This document shows, in pieces, positions 37,122-46,323 of a DNA stretch of 64,000 nucleotides. The DNA comes from Devosia crocina (lineage in GTDB: Bacteria > Pseudomonadota > Alphaproteobacteria > Rhizobiales > Devosiaceae). The stretch lies in the NCBI RefSeq assembly GCF_900116545.1, contig NZ_FPCK01000001.1:1550001-1614000 (forward strand), given 5' to 3'. The notes under the pieces are model-generated. The model was not told where the DNA came from. It made no database searches and worked only from the letters and a program-made list of their open reading frames with translations. The first letter of the stretch is position 1. Every line of letters begins with the position of its first letter. A program made the translations under genes and the position numbers.

Positions 37122-38222
37122 TCAGGTCAGCTCAGCATATACGGCACGGATGATATCCTTCGGATACCGGCCCGTGCACCCTTCAAGGGCAGTATTGCTC
37201 ATCGAAATGAGGGTAAGCCCGTTTGCCGGATCGATCAGCCAGGAATGGCCGTAGACGCCGCCCCAGTTCACGGTGCCCTTGGCAGATGGTGAATCGGCTT
37301 CTGCAGGATCTTCAACTATAGCGCCGAAATAGCCGAAGCGCTGCCCTGCATCCGCGCGTGGCACGGTGCCGATCCGGTTAGAAAAGCCAAGAGCAACACT
37401 TGCCTTGCTCAGAGCCTGCCCACCTCCGATGCGTAGGGTCTCAAGGAATCGCAGGATATCTGCCGGCGTACCAGCCATACCCGCTCCACCGGACTGAAAC
37501 GCCGACTTGCTGAAGATGCGCGACGGCGAGAAGGTTACGACACCGTTGTCGCCCTGCACCGCTTGTGGATCTGTCATGGGCGTGGGCGGACTGCCGTCGG
37601 CATATGGCTTGGCGAGTCGTGCTTCGTCAGCAACGAAAAAGCCCGTTTCTGTCATGCCGAGCGGTCCGGTGACATGGGTATGCACGGCATTCTCGAGCGA
37701 GCCCCCATGGACAGCGGTCAGAACGGCGCCAAGCACGTCGATGGCGACGGAGTATTGCCAGGCACTTCCCGGCTCGTAATCGAGTGGATGCAGCGCCACA
37801 CGGGAGAAGTTCTCCTGCAGGCTCTGTTCGCTTGCTGCCAACCCCGTCGATATCTCTGGATCTGCGGGATAGGCGTAGGATAGCCCCGCAGTATGGGTGA
37901 GGAGGTGATGAATGGTGATGGGAGCCGCTTCACCACTCTCAAGGCGCGGCGCAAACCAAGGGATGTGCTCGCTAACGCGATCGTCAAGCTTGATTAGCCC
38001 CTTGTCGACCATAGCCAGAGCGGTGGCAGCAACGATGGGCTTGGTGACCGAGGCCAGGCGATAAATCGCGTTGTCTGGCATGAGGACTCCAGCCTCGCGA
38101 TCAAACCAGCCAGCGGCGCGGCGGTAGACGAGGTCGCCATGCCGCGCTACGGCCAGTTCGCCTCCGACGATTGAGCCTTTTGCGATGGCATCATCCATCA
38201 CGGCGTCGATCTTGCTGGTCAT
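37122..38222 (-). CDS. Serine hydrolase, beta-lactamase/PBP-like (class C fold)
   Basis: The 366-residue protein is a serine beta-lactamase-fold hydrolase with the nucleophile block SVTK at residues 58-61, HHLLTHTAGLSYAY near 105, Y157 in YSVAI in place of the usual YxN, and a C-terminal GHSW box. There is no signal peptide, so it is probably a cytoplasmic esterase or peptidase of the EstB/LACTB group rather than a drug-degrading enzyme. It is first in a run with xth. Confidence 0.85.
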   Translation of the reverse strand: MTSKIDAVMDDAIAKGSIVGGELAVARHGDLVYRRAAGWFDREAGVLMPDNAIYRLASVTKPIVAATALAMVDKGLIKLDDRVSEHIPWFAPRLESGEAAPITIHHLLTHTAGLSYAYPADPEISTGLAASEQSLQENFSRVALHPLDYEPGSAWQYSVAIDVLGAVLTAVHGGSLENAVHTHVTGPLGMTETGFFVADEARLAKPYADGSPPTPMTDPQAVQGDNGVVTFSPSRIFSKSAFQSGGAGMAGTPADILRFLETLRIGGGQALSKASVALGFSNRIGTVPRADAGQRFGYFGAIVEDPAEADSPSAKGTVNWGGVYGHSWLIDPANGLTLISMSNTALEGCTGRYPKDIIRAVYAELT

Positions 38223-38278
38223 TCCTTCGATTCCTCCCTTTGCGCCAGACCTTAGCGGCAGCGCAAAGACAGGTGAAG

Positions 38279-38632
38279 CTAGACTGCGAAGCTCGTGCCG
38301 CAGCCGCAGGACGCCACGGCGTTGGGATTCTTGATCTGGAAAGCCTGGCCGATCAGATCGTCGACATAGTCAATTTCGGAACCACCCATGAACTCGAGGC
38401 TCATAGAATCGATGAGCACAGTGGCATCACCCTTTTGCAGAACGAGATCGTCCTCGGTCGCACTCTCCTGCACGAGATTATATTCATACTGGAAGCCCGA
38501 GCAGCCTCCGCCCGATACTGAGATGCGCAGTATCGTGCCCGCAGGTTCCTTAGAGAGAATGCGCGCGACGCGCTTGGCAGCGCGATCCGACAGTGTCACG
38601 GAAGGGGTCTCGGCGAGGGCAGCATCGGTCAT
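38279..38632 (-). CDS. erpA: Iron-sulfur cluster insertion protein, ErpA/IscA type
   Basis: A-type carriers pass Fe-S clusters to apo-enzymes. The 117-residue protein has the three conserved cysteines: Cys44 in SGGGCSGFQYEY and Cys109 and Cys111 in the C-terminal SCGCGTSF. Alphaproteobacterial members beside dgt are usually annotated as ErpA. It is divergent from dgt over an 87-base region that contains a perfect palindrome. Confidence 0.88.
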   Translation of the reverse strand: MTDAALAETPSVTLSDRAAKRVARILSKEPAGTILRISVSGGGCSGFQYEYNLVQESATEDDLVLQKGDATVLIDSMSLEFMGGSEIDYVDDLIGQAFQIKNPNAVASCGCGTSFAV

Positions 38633-38651
38633 GGAAGTGGTCCGGTAGGAT

Positions 38652-38666
38652 CGTTATGTCATAACG
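38652..38666. promoter_or_regulatory. Perfect palindrome between erpA and dgt
   Basis: CGTTATG-T-CATAACG, seven-base arms around one base, 20 bases before erpA and 54 before dgt. It does not match the Irr, RirA or IscR consensus that I know. Candidate operator for one or both divergent genes. Confidence 0.45.
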
Positions 38667-38719
38667 CTGAGCCTAAAATAGGCGCAGGATGCGTCGTTGC
38701 AAAGGCCTGGAACAAAAAG

Positions 38720-39913
38720 ATGAGCCAACTCGCCCCTTATGCCAGCAAGCCCGAGGATACGCTGGGGCGCCTTCACGGAGCCGGTCCGAGCCCGACACGC
38801 TCGGAATTCCAGCGCGACCGGGATCGCATCATTCACTCCACGGCCTTCCGGCGCCTGCAGCACAAAACCCAGGTTTTTCTGCATCACGAGGGCCGGCACT
38901 TCCGCAATCGCCTGACCCATACGCTGGAGGTCAGCCAGATTGCCCGGTCCATTGCACGCTCCCTGCGGCTCAACGAAGATCTGGCCGAGGCGATCGCCCT
39001 CAGTCACGACCTTGGGCACACGCCTTTTGGCCATGCGGGTGAGCGCGCCCTGCACCGGTCCATGGCGCCATATGGCGGGTTCGATCACAATGTGCAGGCG
39101 CTGCGGGTCGTAACGCGCCTCGAAAATCGCTACGCCGAGCACGATGGACTTAATCTGACATGGGAAACCCTTGAGGGAATCTTGAAACATAACGGCCCAT
39201 TGACCAATGCTAAGGGTCACCCGGACGGGCGCTATGTCGAAGAGGGGTTGCCCACTGGCATCGACGACATTCCAGCCATCGCCGATCTTCGCCTGTCGAG
39301 CCATGCGAGCCTCGAGGCGCAGGTTGCTGCGATCGCTGACGACATCGCCTACAATGCACATGACATCGACGACGCGCTCCGCGCCGGCCTCGTGGACCTC
39401 GACACCTTCCTCGACGCTCCAATGGCTGGGCCGATCGTTCAGGAGGTGAAAGCGCTTTATCCGCATGTCGATCCCAAACGCCAAACGCACGAAGTGCAGC
39501 GCCGGATGATCACCCGCGCGATCGAAGACGTTATCAGCTATAGCGCGCGTATGGTCGAGACCTCGGCAGTTCAGAGCGCCGAAGAGGTAAGAATTGCGGG
39601 CAAGACCTTGATCAGTTTTTCGCCTGCCGTAGCCGAGGCAGAAAAAGGCCTCAAGGCAGTCCTCTATAGTCGTGTTTACCGCAGCGAGACCGTCATGCGC
39701 CCGGTGCGCGAGAGCGAAGCTGTCGTTGAAAGGCTCTTCGCTGCCTATATGGGCGGATCGGAGATGCCGGGCCGATGGGGTCAGACGGCGGGAAGCGGTA
39801 TTGCCCTGGTCGAGCGCGCTCGCATCGTTGCTGATTTTGTCGCTGGTATGACAGACCCCTATGCACTTGACGAGTATCAGCGCTTGTTTGACGCTCGCCC
39901 AGATTTCCGCTAA
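38720..39913 (+). CDS. dgt: Deoxyguanosinetriphosphate triphosphohydrolase-like protein
   Basis: The 397-residue HD-domain enzyme hydrolyses dNTPs to nucleosides and triphosphate. It shows RDRIIHSTAFRRLQHKTQV, RNRLTHTLEVSQIARSIARS (His of the HD site), and SHDLGHTPFGHAGE. It corresponds to the type 2 subfamily common in alphaproteobacteria. It lies 29 bases before argS, the standard dgt-argS-SPOR order. Confidence 0.94.
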   Translation: MSQLAPYASKPEDTLGRLHGAGPSPTRSEFQRDRDRIIHSTAFRRLQHKTQVFLHHEGRHFRNRLTHTLEVSQIARSIARSLRLNEDLAEAIALSHDLGHTPFGHAGERALHRSMAPYGGFDHNVQALRVVTRLENRYAEHDGLNLTWETLEGILKHNGPLTNAKGHPDGRYVEEGLPTGIDDIPAIADLRLSSHASLEAQVAAIADDIAYNAHDIDDALRAGLVDLDTFLDAPMAGPIVQEVKALYPHVDPKRQTHEVQRRMITRAIEDVISYSARMVETSAVQSAEEVRIAGKTLISFSPAVAEAEKGLKAVLYSRVYRSETVMRPVRESEAVVERLFAAYMGGSEMPGRWGQTAGSGIALVERARIVADFVAGMTDPYALDEYQRLFDARPDFR

Positions 39914-39942
39914 CCGCCTCCTAGCTTTTTCGCGGGTTTGTC

Positions 39943-41688
39943 ATGGATATCTTTGCCATCTTCACCACAAGGGTCACCGAGGCCCTGCTTGCCGATCACC
40001 CCGAACTGGGCGCCGATCTGCTCTCGCGCGTGGTGGTGGAGCCGCCGCGAGACCCTGCTCATGGCGACTTGTCCACAAATGCTGCGATGGTTGTTGCAAA
40101 GCACCTCGGCAAGAGTCCACGTGATGTGGCTGCCGCCCTTGCAGAGCGGTTCAAGGTGGATACCGATGTGACATCGGTTGAAGTTGCAGGACCTGGCTTC
40201 ATCAATTTCCGCCTCGCTACTCCGATCCTGCATCAGGTCCTGCGGTCCATTGCAGCCGAGAAGGAAGGGTTTGGACGCAGTGACATCGGCAAGGGCGAAC
40301 GCGTTAACGTCGAATACGTGTCGGCAAACCCAACAGGCCCCATGCATGTCGGCCATACCCGCGGTGCGGTGTTCGGCGATGCGCTGTCTTCGCTCATGTC
40401 TTATTCTGGCTATGACGTGACGCGCGAATACTACATCAACGACACGGGCGGCCAGACCATCATTCTGGGTCAGTCCGCGCTGCTGCGTTATCGCGAGGCA
40501 CTCGGCGAGACCATCGAGATTCCGCCCGGCTTTTATCCCGGGGACTACCTCGTGCCTGTCGGCAAAGCTTTGGCGGCGGAGTATGGTCGCCTCCTGCTCG
40601 ACAAGCCCGAGCAGGAGGCGGTGCTGATTGCCCGAGAGGCGGCGCTCGCTGCCATGATGGAGCTGATCAAGGCCGATCTGGCTCAACTCAATATCCATCA
40701 TGACGTCTTCTTTTCGGAGCGGACGCTGCATGGCGAGGGCGGCGATATCCAGACGACGCTCGATTGGCTGCGCAAAAAGTGCATGGTCTACGAAGGACGG
40801 CTCGAGGCGCCTAAGGGAAAAACTCCCGAAGAATGGGAGGACCGTGAGCAAACCCTTTTCCGGGCGAAGGACTACGGGGACGACACCGATCGTGCGCTGG
40901 TCAAGTCCGATGGCTCCTACACCTATTTCGCCGCAGATATCGCGTATCACCGCAACAAGTATCTGCGGGGCTTCAAGCACATGGTCAATGTGCTCGGCGC
41001 CGACCATTCCGGATATGTGAAGCGTCTTTCTGCTGCCGTGAAGGCGGTGTCCGAGGGAGAGGCGGATATCGACGTCCGAATCTGCCAGCTCGTCCGACTT
41101 CTCAAGAACGGCGAGCCGTTCAAGATGTCCAAGCGGTCCGGTGACCTTGTGACGCTTTCCGACGTCGTGGAGGAGGTGGGCGCCGATGCCACCCGCTTCA
41201 TGCTGCTGTTCCGCCGCAACGACGCTGCCATGGATTTCGACTTTGCGCTGGTCAAGGAACAGACGCGCGACAATCCCGTCTTCTATGTTCAATATGCCCA
41301 TGCTCGCGCATGTTCGGTCTTCCGCAAGGCTGCCGAAGAGGTGCCCGGCCTCGATACGGGTGCAGCAGCGCTGGCATCGGCAGATGTGGAGGTTCTGACC
41401 TCATCTGCCGACCTCGAGCTCATCCGGCTCCTCGCTTCCTGGCCAAGGACGGTAGCAGCAGCCACAATTGCGCATGAACCGCATCGCATCGCGTTCTTCG
41501 TGCATGAACTGGCAGCCGCATTCCACGGCTTCTGGGCAAAGGGCAAGGATGATAGCTCTCTACGGTTTGTTAACCAGGCTGATCCAAAGCTGACTTTGGC
41601 TCGACTCGCGCTCGTGGATGCCGTACGCCAAGTGATCCGCAATGGGCTTGGAATACTGGGGGTCTCCGCGCCCGAAGAACTTTCATAA
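39943..41688 (+). CDS. argS: Arginyl-tRNA synthetase
   Basis: The 581-residue class I enzyme has the N-terminal Add-1 domain, the [20 protein letters not shown] block with the HVGH form of the HIGH motif, [13 protein letters not shown] as the KMSKS equivalent, and the C-terminal DALR anticodon domain. It starts at ATG 39943 after dgt and is followed 81 bases later by the SPOR gene. Confidence 0.97.
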   Translation: MDIFAIFTTRVTEALLADHPELGADLLSRVVVEPPRDPAHGDLSTNAAMVVAKHLGKSPRDVAAALAERFKVDTDVTSVEVAGPGFINFRLATPILHQVLRSIAAEKEGFGRSDIGKGERVNVEYVSANPTGPMHVGHTRGAVFGDALSSLMSYSGYDVTREYYINDTGGQTIILGQSALLRYREALGETIEIPPGFYPGDYLVPVGKALAAEYGRLLLDKPEQEAVLIAREAALAAMMELIKADLAQLNIHHDVFFSERTLHGEGGDIQTTLDWLRKKCMVYEGRLEAPKGKTPEEWEDREQTLFRAKDYGDDTDRALVKSDGSYTYFAADIAYHRNKYLRGFKHMVNVLGADHSGYVKRLSAAVKAVSEGEADIDVRICQLVRLLKNGEPFKMSKRSGDLVTLSDVVEEVGADATRFMLLFRRNDAAMDFDFALVKEQTRDNPVFYVQYAHARACSVFRKAAEEVPGLDTGAAALASADVEVLTSSADLELIRLLASWPRTVAAATIAHEPHRIAFFVHELAAAFHGFWAKGKDDSSLRFVNQADPKLTLARLALVDAVRQVIRNGLGILGVSAPEELS

Positions 41689-41769
41689 TTCGGGCGCATT
41701 AGTGTGAAAAACCGCGGCAAACTCCCCGGTGGAGGGCATTGCAGCATTCTTTAGGGGCGCTGGCTCACG

Positions 41770-43908
41770 ATGACAGCGAAACCGAACCACATGGCAGGAC
41801 AGACTGATAGCGCTGACGATCTGATCGCCGAGCTGGCCAAACTGATGGCTGAAGACGCGCAGACGGAGAAGCCCAAGCGCGAACCCCCTGCAGCCGTCCG
41901 CATTCCGGGCGGCGATGCTCCTGCAAGTGCGGCGCCTCCGGTCCAATCGGAGGCACCTGTACGCCCTGTTCGTATTCCGGGCGGCGACCCCACGCCACGT
42001 GCTACAAGCGAGGCGCCCATACCGCGCCCGCAGAACCCTGCCCCTTCGCCGCAACGGTCTGAACCGCAAGCCTTCGAAGCGGAACGATCGGCGGTGCGTA
42101 AGAGCGAAGATCGTCCAGCTGCGTCATTGGCAGAGCGAGTCGAGCCTGCTTTCGGCATGCCTTCTGCGGGAATTGCTTCCGCCCCTACGCCAAGCGCACA
42201 ACCGCAACAGGTTGCGCCGAGCGCGCCTGTTGCCGTGGCGCCGCAGAGCCAGCCCGCGACGCCTGCTTCCGTCGAGGTCTCTGAGGTAGACGAAGCGCTC
42301 CCGGATCTCGATGGCGACAGTCTTGCCGATCTGATCGCAGCAGAACTCGCCGTCTCGTCGGAAACCATCGTTTCGAACGAAGCAAGTGACATCCCGGCCG
42401 CAGCGCTTGATGTCAGCGATGAGATTCCGGGCGATGCCTTACCACGCGAAGTCGACGCTTTCGGCGTACCTCCCGTGTTTGGCCTTGGCTCCGGCAAGCC
42501 GCAACACACTCAACCTGCTCCCGCGCCTGTTGATCCGCTGCCTGAACCTCCAGTTGCGTCAGTCGCTCCTAAGGTGGAAGTTGCATCGGCGGCAAAGCCC
42601 GAAGCAGATATCGATCCGCTTGAGGAGATCGAACGGCTTATTGGACCTGCTGCACACATCCAGACGACGGCGCCGAGCCCGGCTCTGCGTAGCCTGGCCA
42701 CCCCGACACTGCCGCAGAAGCAGCCTCCGGCTGCTGCCATTCCCACTCAATCCCGAGTGCAGGTCAACTCGGTGGAAGAGGCGATACTGTCCGCCGCTGC
42801 CACTAGTGGCGCAAGAGTGGAGTGGGTCGAGCCAGCAATCTCCGCCAGCCTCGGTCAGGATGAACCGGATGTCGCCCCTCGCGCGCCGCGTCGTTCGATG
42901 TTCGGCATGAGGAGGTCTGTGGCGGGGCCCTTGGTCGCAACGCTGATGCTGGCGGTGGCTGCCGTCGGGCTTTATGCGGTGCTTGGCCTTGGCGGGCAGT
43001 CCGATGATGGCCCTGCCCCTCTTCTGGCGGCAGATGCTAATCCGATCAAGGACATTCCAGAACCCGCGACCGAGCCCTCCGCGGCTACGCAGTCGGTGGT
43101 GTTCAACGAGATCTCCGGCGTTGATCGCGGTGCCGACGAGCAGATCGTTTCGCGCGATCAATCCGATGTCGAGGAAGTGGCCCAGGTCGCCTCGTCGGAT
43201 CTTAGCCAGGACGGCCTGGTGAACCGGAAGGTGCGCACTGTCACAGTTCGCCCAGACGGAACAATTGTCAGTGGCAATGACAGCCTGGCCGGTTCTGCCA
43301 TGTTGCCTGTCGACCGGCCGCAGGTCCCCGATGTGCCTGGCGCTGACTTTTCGACGCCAGAGCTGATTGCCAATGCTAACGCAGAGGCAACAGCAAGCGC
43401 GCTCGAGCCCAATCCAATCGCCAATACCGCGCCAGTTGTCCAGCCCGGTTCCACCGTTCCTGCCGTGGATTTGTCGGGGGCCGCGATATCCGGGCTCATG
43501 GCTCCAGTGCCGCTGACCCGACCGACGACTTTCGCGCCACAGTCGGCAGCGACGACGCCAACAACGCCTGCGACCACTCAACCCGTAGCCTCAACTCCTG
43601 CTGCTGCAGCACCGGTTCAAGTGGCTACGGCGCCGCCGGCGCAGCCAGGCTCGTCTGCTGCCAACACTGCGCCCGCTTATGTGCAGCTGTCATCGCAGCG
43701 TACAGAAGAAGCGGCGCGGCAGTCAGCTCTGGATATTGCCTCTCGCTTTGGCTCGCTATTCAACGGTGTCAGTCTCGAAGTGCAGCGAGTGGACCTTGGC
43801 GATCGTGGAATTTTCTATCGCGTTCGCGTCCCAGCCGATTCAATTCAGAGCGCCAACACGATCTGTTCGAACGTGAAGGCGAACGGCGGCGACTGCTTCA
43901 CCCTCTAA
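41770..43908 (+). CDS. SPOR-domain membrane protein with long disordered N terminus
   Basis: The 712-residue protein has about 380 residues of Pro/Ala/Ser-rich, probably disordered cytoplasmic sequence, one helix at about 384-405 (LVATLMLAVAAVGLYAVLG), a periplasmic Pro/Thr-rich linker and a C-terminal SPOR domain at about 635-712 that should bind denuded septal peptidoglycan. The position after argS is standard in Hyphomicrobiales. Usually nagZ follows directly; here a terminator and the exoR-like gene come next. Confidence 0.88.
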   Translation: MTAKPNHMAGQTDSADDLIAELAKLMAEDAQTEKPKREPPAAVRIPGGDAPASAAPPVQSEAPVRPVRIPGGDPTPRATSEAPIPRPQNPAPSPQRSEPQAFEAERSAVRKSEDRPAASLAERVEPAFGMPSAGIASAPTPSAQPQQVAPSAPVAVAPQSQPATPASVEVSEVDEALPDLDGDSLADLIAAELAVSSETIVSNEASDIPAAALDVSDEIPGDALPREVDAFGVPPVFGLGSGKPQHTQPAPAPVDPLPEPPVASVAPKVEVASAAKPEADIDPLEEIERLIGPAAHIQTTAPSPALRSLATPTLPQKQPPAAAIPTQSRVQVNSVEEAILSAAATSGARVEWVEPAISASLGQDEPDVAPRAPRRSMFGMRRSVAGPLVATLMLAVAAVGLYAVLGLGGQSDDGPAPLLAADANPIKDIPEPATEPSAATQSVVFNEISGVDRGADEQIVSRDQSDVEEVAQVASSDLSQDGLVNRKVRTVTVRPDGTIVSGNDSLAGSAMLPVDRPQVPDVPGADFSTPELIANANAEATASALEPNPIANTAPVVQPGSTVPAVDLSGAAISGLMAPVPLTRPTTFAPQSAATTPTTPATTQPVASTPAAAAPVQVATAPPAQPGSSAANTAPAYVQLSSQRTEEAARQSALDIASRFGSLFNGVSLEVQRVDLGDRGIFYRVRVPADSIQSANTICSNVKANGGDCFTL

Positions 43909-43930
43909 GCCAGCAGCATCCGCATCAACA

Positions 43931-43966
43931 ACAAAGGGCGGCCAAGTGGCCGCCCTTTATGATTTT
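43931..43966. terminator. Bidirectional terminator, SPOR / exoR-like
   Basis: Perfect 11-base stem AAAGGGCGGCC-AAGT-GGCCGCCCTTT (43933-43943 with 43948-43958) with ATGATTTT after it on the plus strand and TGTTGTTG on the minus. Confidence 0.88.
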
Positions 43967-43977
43967 GGGTGTTGCAA

Positions 43978-44787
43978 TCAGAAATCAGCAAATTGTGGCG
44001 CAATAGATTGCGCCAGTGCTGCTGCATCAGCCCGATCCTGAGGCTGAGCGATAGAAGACGCTCGATTGAGCAACTCATCCACCTGCGCCTGATCGGATGT
44101 CCCGCGGCACCGATCATGCGACAGATTGAGCCACATCAGTCCTTCGATCGGCTGAGCTTCGATCCCTTCGATGCCGTTGAACAGCATATCGCCGAGCCGC
44201 GCCTGGGCCAGGCAGTGTCCCTTGCGTGCCGCCAGCGACAACCACCGGGCGCTCTGCAAGGGACTGTTCCCAAGGCCATCATCCTGCAGGTAAAGCAGCC
44301 CTACCCGATATTGAGCATCCGCATCACCGAAATAGGTGGCGGCATGCAACAAGAGAGCATGTGACCGCTGAACGTCAGCCGGAATGCCTGCATCCGGAAC
44401 GCCCTTGCGGTAGTAGTCACCCATCTTGACGAAAGACTGGGCCACAATATCGGACTCAACTCCACGCGGCGCCGCATCGGCGTGCTGATTGGCAATCTGG
44501 GCGAAATAGCCGAACGCCTTGGCGGGGTCTTTGGCGACACCCTCGCCATTCTCGTACATCGTGCCGAGCTGCCACATAGCCATGGGCTGCCCTGCAGCGG
44601 CTGCATTCTCCAACGCGGAGAGATAAGCATCGCCAGACACGCCGCCCCCGGCCCCATCCAGCATATTTGCCAGATCGAGTGCCGCGTCAGCTGCGGTTTG
44701 CGCCTGAACGGGTGCAGCCATCAACAAGATGGACATAGCGATTCCAGTCGCCGCGGATGCCAGGGAAAATGCCGGCGCTTTCCGCAT
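43978..44787 (-). CDS. exoR: ExoR-like periplasmic Sel1-repeat regulator
   Basis: The 269-residue protein starts at ATG 44787 with AAGGAG five bases upstream; the open frame reaches 45018 but would add an unrelated leader. It has a signal peptide ending in APVQAQ and Sel1-type repeats such as MWQLGTMYENGEGVAKDPA, YYRKGVPDAGIPADVQRS and AQYRVGLLYLQDDGLGNSP. Length and repeat layout match rhizobial ExoR, the periplasmic inhibitor of the ChvG/ExoS sensor kinase that controls exopolysaccharide and motility. chvGI is not in the window, so the role is inferred from similarity. Confidence 0.75.
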   Translation of the reverse strand: MRKAPAFSLASAATGIAMSILLMAAPVQAQTAADAALDLANMLDGAGGGVSGDAYLSALENAAAAGQPMAMWQLGTMYENGEGVAKDPAKAFGYFAQIANQHADAAPRGVESDIVAQSFVKMGDYYRKGVPDAGIPADVQRSHALLLHAATYFGDADAQYRVGLLYLQDDGLGNSPLQSARWLSLAARKGHCLAQARLGDMLFNGIEGIEAQPIEGLMWLNLSHDRCRGTSDQAQVDELLNRASSIAQPQDRADAAALAQSIAPQFADF

Positions 44788-45313
44788 GGTACTCCTTTTG
44801 CCCAAGAAACTCAGGGCCGATGCTACAAATGTCTGCTGCGTATTCGCGAAGCCTGGGGATTGTCCCTCAACGGCCCGGCGAGGAAAAGCGAAGTGTAAAG
44901 AACTGGTAAACGCGCATTGCGGCAGCATTTCAGCCAAAACCATTCCATCGGCGGCGGCCTGAGCGTTTTCGGCTGGAGCAAACGCTCCCAGACATCTATC
45001 AGAAACTCGCATGCGCACGACGTCACCAAATCCGCGGAATACCCGCTCATTCCAGCAGTCCGGCGCGATCCGAACAGACGTGGTCTCTACTCACATGCGA
45101 AGAGACCAGCGACTGCCGACACCCGCCCCCGAATGCCTAGTCATCTCGTTTAGGTTCAGATTGTGGCGGGAAACATCATCAAAGTATTGATGCGTCAGAG
45201 CTCCGCGGTGAATCGCGTCTGTTGTTGCTGAATCGTCACAGGAAGTATTCTGTACCCGCGCAAGAGCATCGTGGTGTCAAATCTCGAACGACCTGGCTGA
45301 CAGCAAGCGACCT
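44788..45313. other. 526-base region upstream of exoR-like gene
   Basis: No convincing gene on either strand. It contains an inverted repeat with eight-base arms GAGCGTTT/AAACGCTC (44961-44968 and 44980-44987) and presumably the exoR promoter. The far end is the 3' flank of zntB. Confidence 0.5.
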
Positions 45314-46318
45314 CTAGAACCAGCGGCGTTTGTGCATCCAGACCGCGAGTCCGCCCCCGATCGCGACAAGCAGAATGCAGATAATCCAAAAAGCCGTGCC
45401 GTTTTCGGCCAGCGGTATGCCGCCGACATTCATACCCAGAAGACCGGTGATCAGCGTAAGCGGAGAAAAAATGACCGTGACTGCGGCGAGCAGCAACATG
45501 GCCCTGTTCATCTGTTCGGCCCGATCGTCAATCATCTCTTCGTGCACAAGAACGGCGCGCTCGGAGAGGGCCTGCAGTTCATCCCCGATCCTGGCGGTCC
45601 TCATCGCAGCATCGCGGAGCCTTAACCGATCGCGATCGGAAAAAAAGGACAGGTCTTCAATCTCCAGAGTATTCAGCGCGTCCCGCTGAGGCCAAACAAG
45701 CCTGCGAAAGCTTATCAGGGTGCGCCTCAACTGCTCCAGATTATCTTGAGCTTTTTCGGTCCGCTGGGTGATCAGAGCTTCTTCGACAGCATCCAACCGC
45801 TCGCCCAGCATTTCGATGAGTGGTTCCAGACGATCGGTTGCGCGAAGCGCTAGCCGCGCAATGAGATCTGCAGGGGAAACTGGCGCATGCGCAGGCTGCT
45901 CCCATTTGGCTAAACCCAGGAAGTCGAGAATGTTCAGTTCCGATGCGATAATCACACGGAACTGCTCGATCCAAATGGTCAGGAATTGACGGCCCACATC
46001 GTTGGGGGCTGCGCCCGGACGCACGATGCGCAGCATGACTATGGCGCGGTCGTCCATCACCGTACATCGCGCACGCGACGTGGGTGCGGTCAGCATCCCG
46101 GAATTGAATTCCCCAAGTTCGTTCCGGAGCCAGAGCTTGAACTCGGGGGACTTCGAATTGCCCACGACCAGCTTAAAACCGCCCGGTGGAAGCGTTGGTA
46201 GAGGCTTGTCAGGTTCGTGCCGGCGCATACCGCCGACACCATCGAATACGAGTACCGCACCAACGCCAACCAGACCGTTCTGGATAGCCTTTTCGGTCGG
46301 TCCACGCGGCGCATCCAT
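45314..46318 (-). CDS. zntB: Zinc transporter ZntB-like, CorA family
   Basis: The 334-residue protein has the CorA/ZntB layout: a large cytoplasmic funnel and two C-terminal helices. The pore motif is GLLGMNVGGIPLAE, which has the GGIP extension typical of ZntB rather than CorA. ZntB imports Zn2+ with protons. It begins five bases after the end of valS and so is cotranscribed with it. Confidence 0.88.
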   Translation of the reverse strand: MDAPRGPTEKAIQNGLVGVGAVLVFDGVGGMRRHEPDKPLPTLPPGGFKLVVGNSKSPEFKLWLRNELGEFNSGMLTAPTSRARCTVMDDRAIVMLRIVRPGAAPNDVGRQFLTIWIEQFRVIIASELNILDFLGLAKWEQPAHAPVSPADLIARLALRATDRLEPLIEMLGERLDAVEEALITQRTEKAQDNLEQLRRTLISFRRLVWPQRDALNTLEIEDLSFFSDRDRLRLRDAAMRTARIGDELQALSERAVLVHEEMIDDRAEQMNRAMLLLAAVTVIFSPLTLITGLLGMNVGGIPLAENGTAFWIICILLVAIGGGLAVWMHKRRWF

Positions 46319-46323
46319 TCGGA

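Noticed and set aside
39910..41301. 463-codon minus-strand frame opposite argS
   Set aside because: Antisense to the certain argS gene with no recognisable motif.
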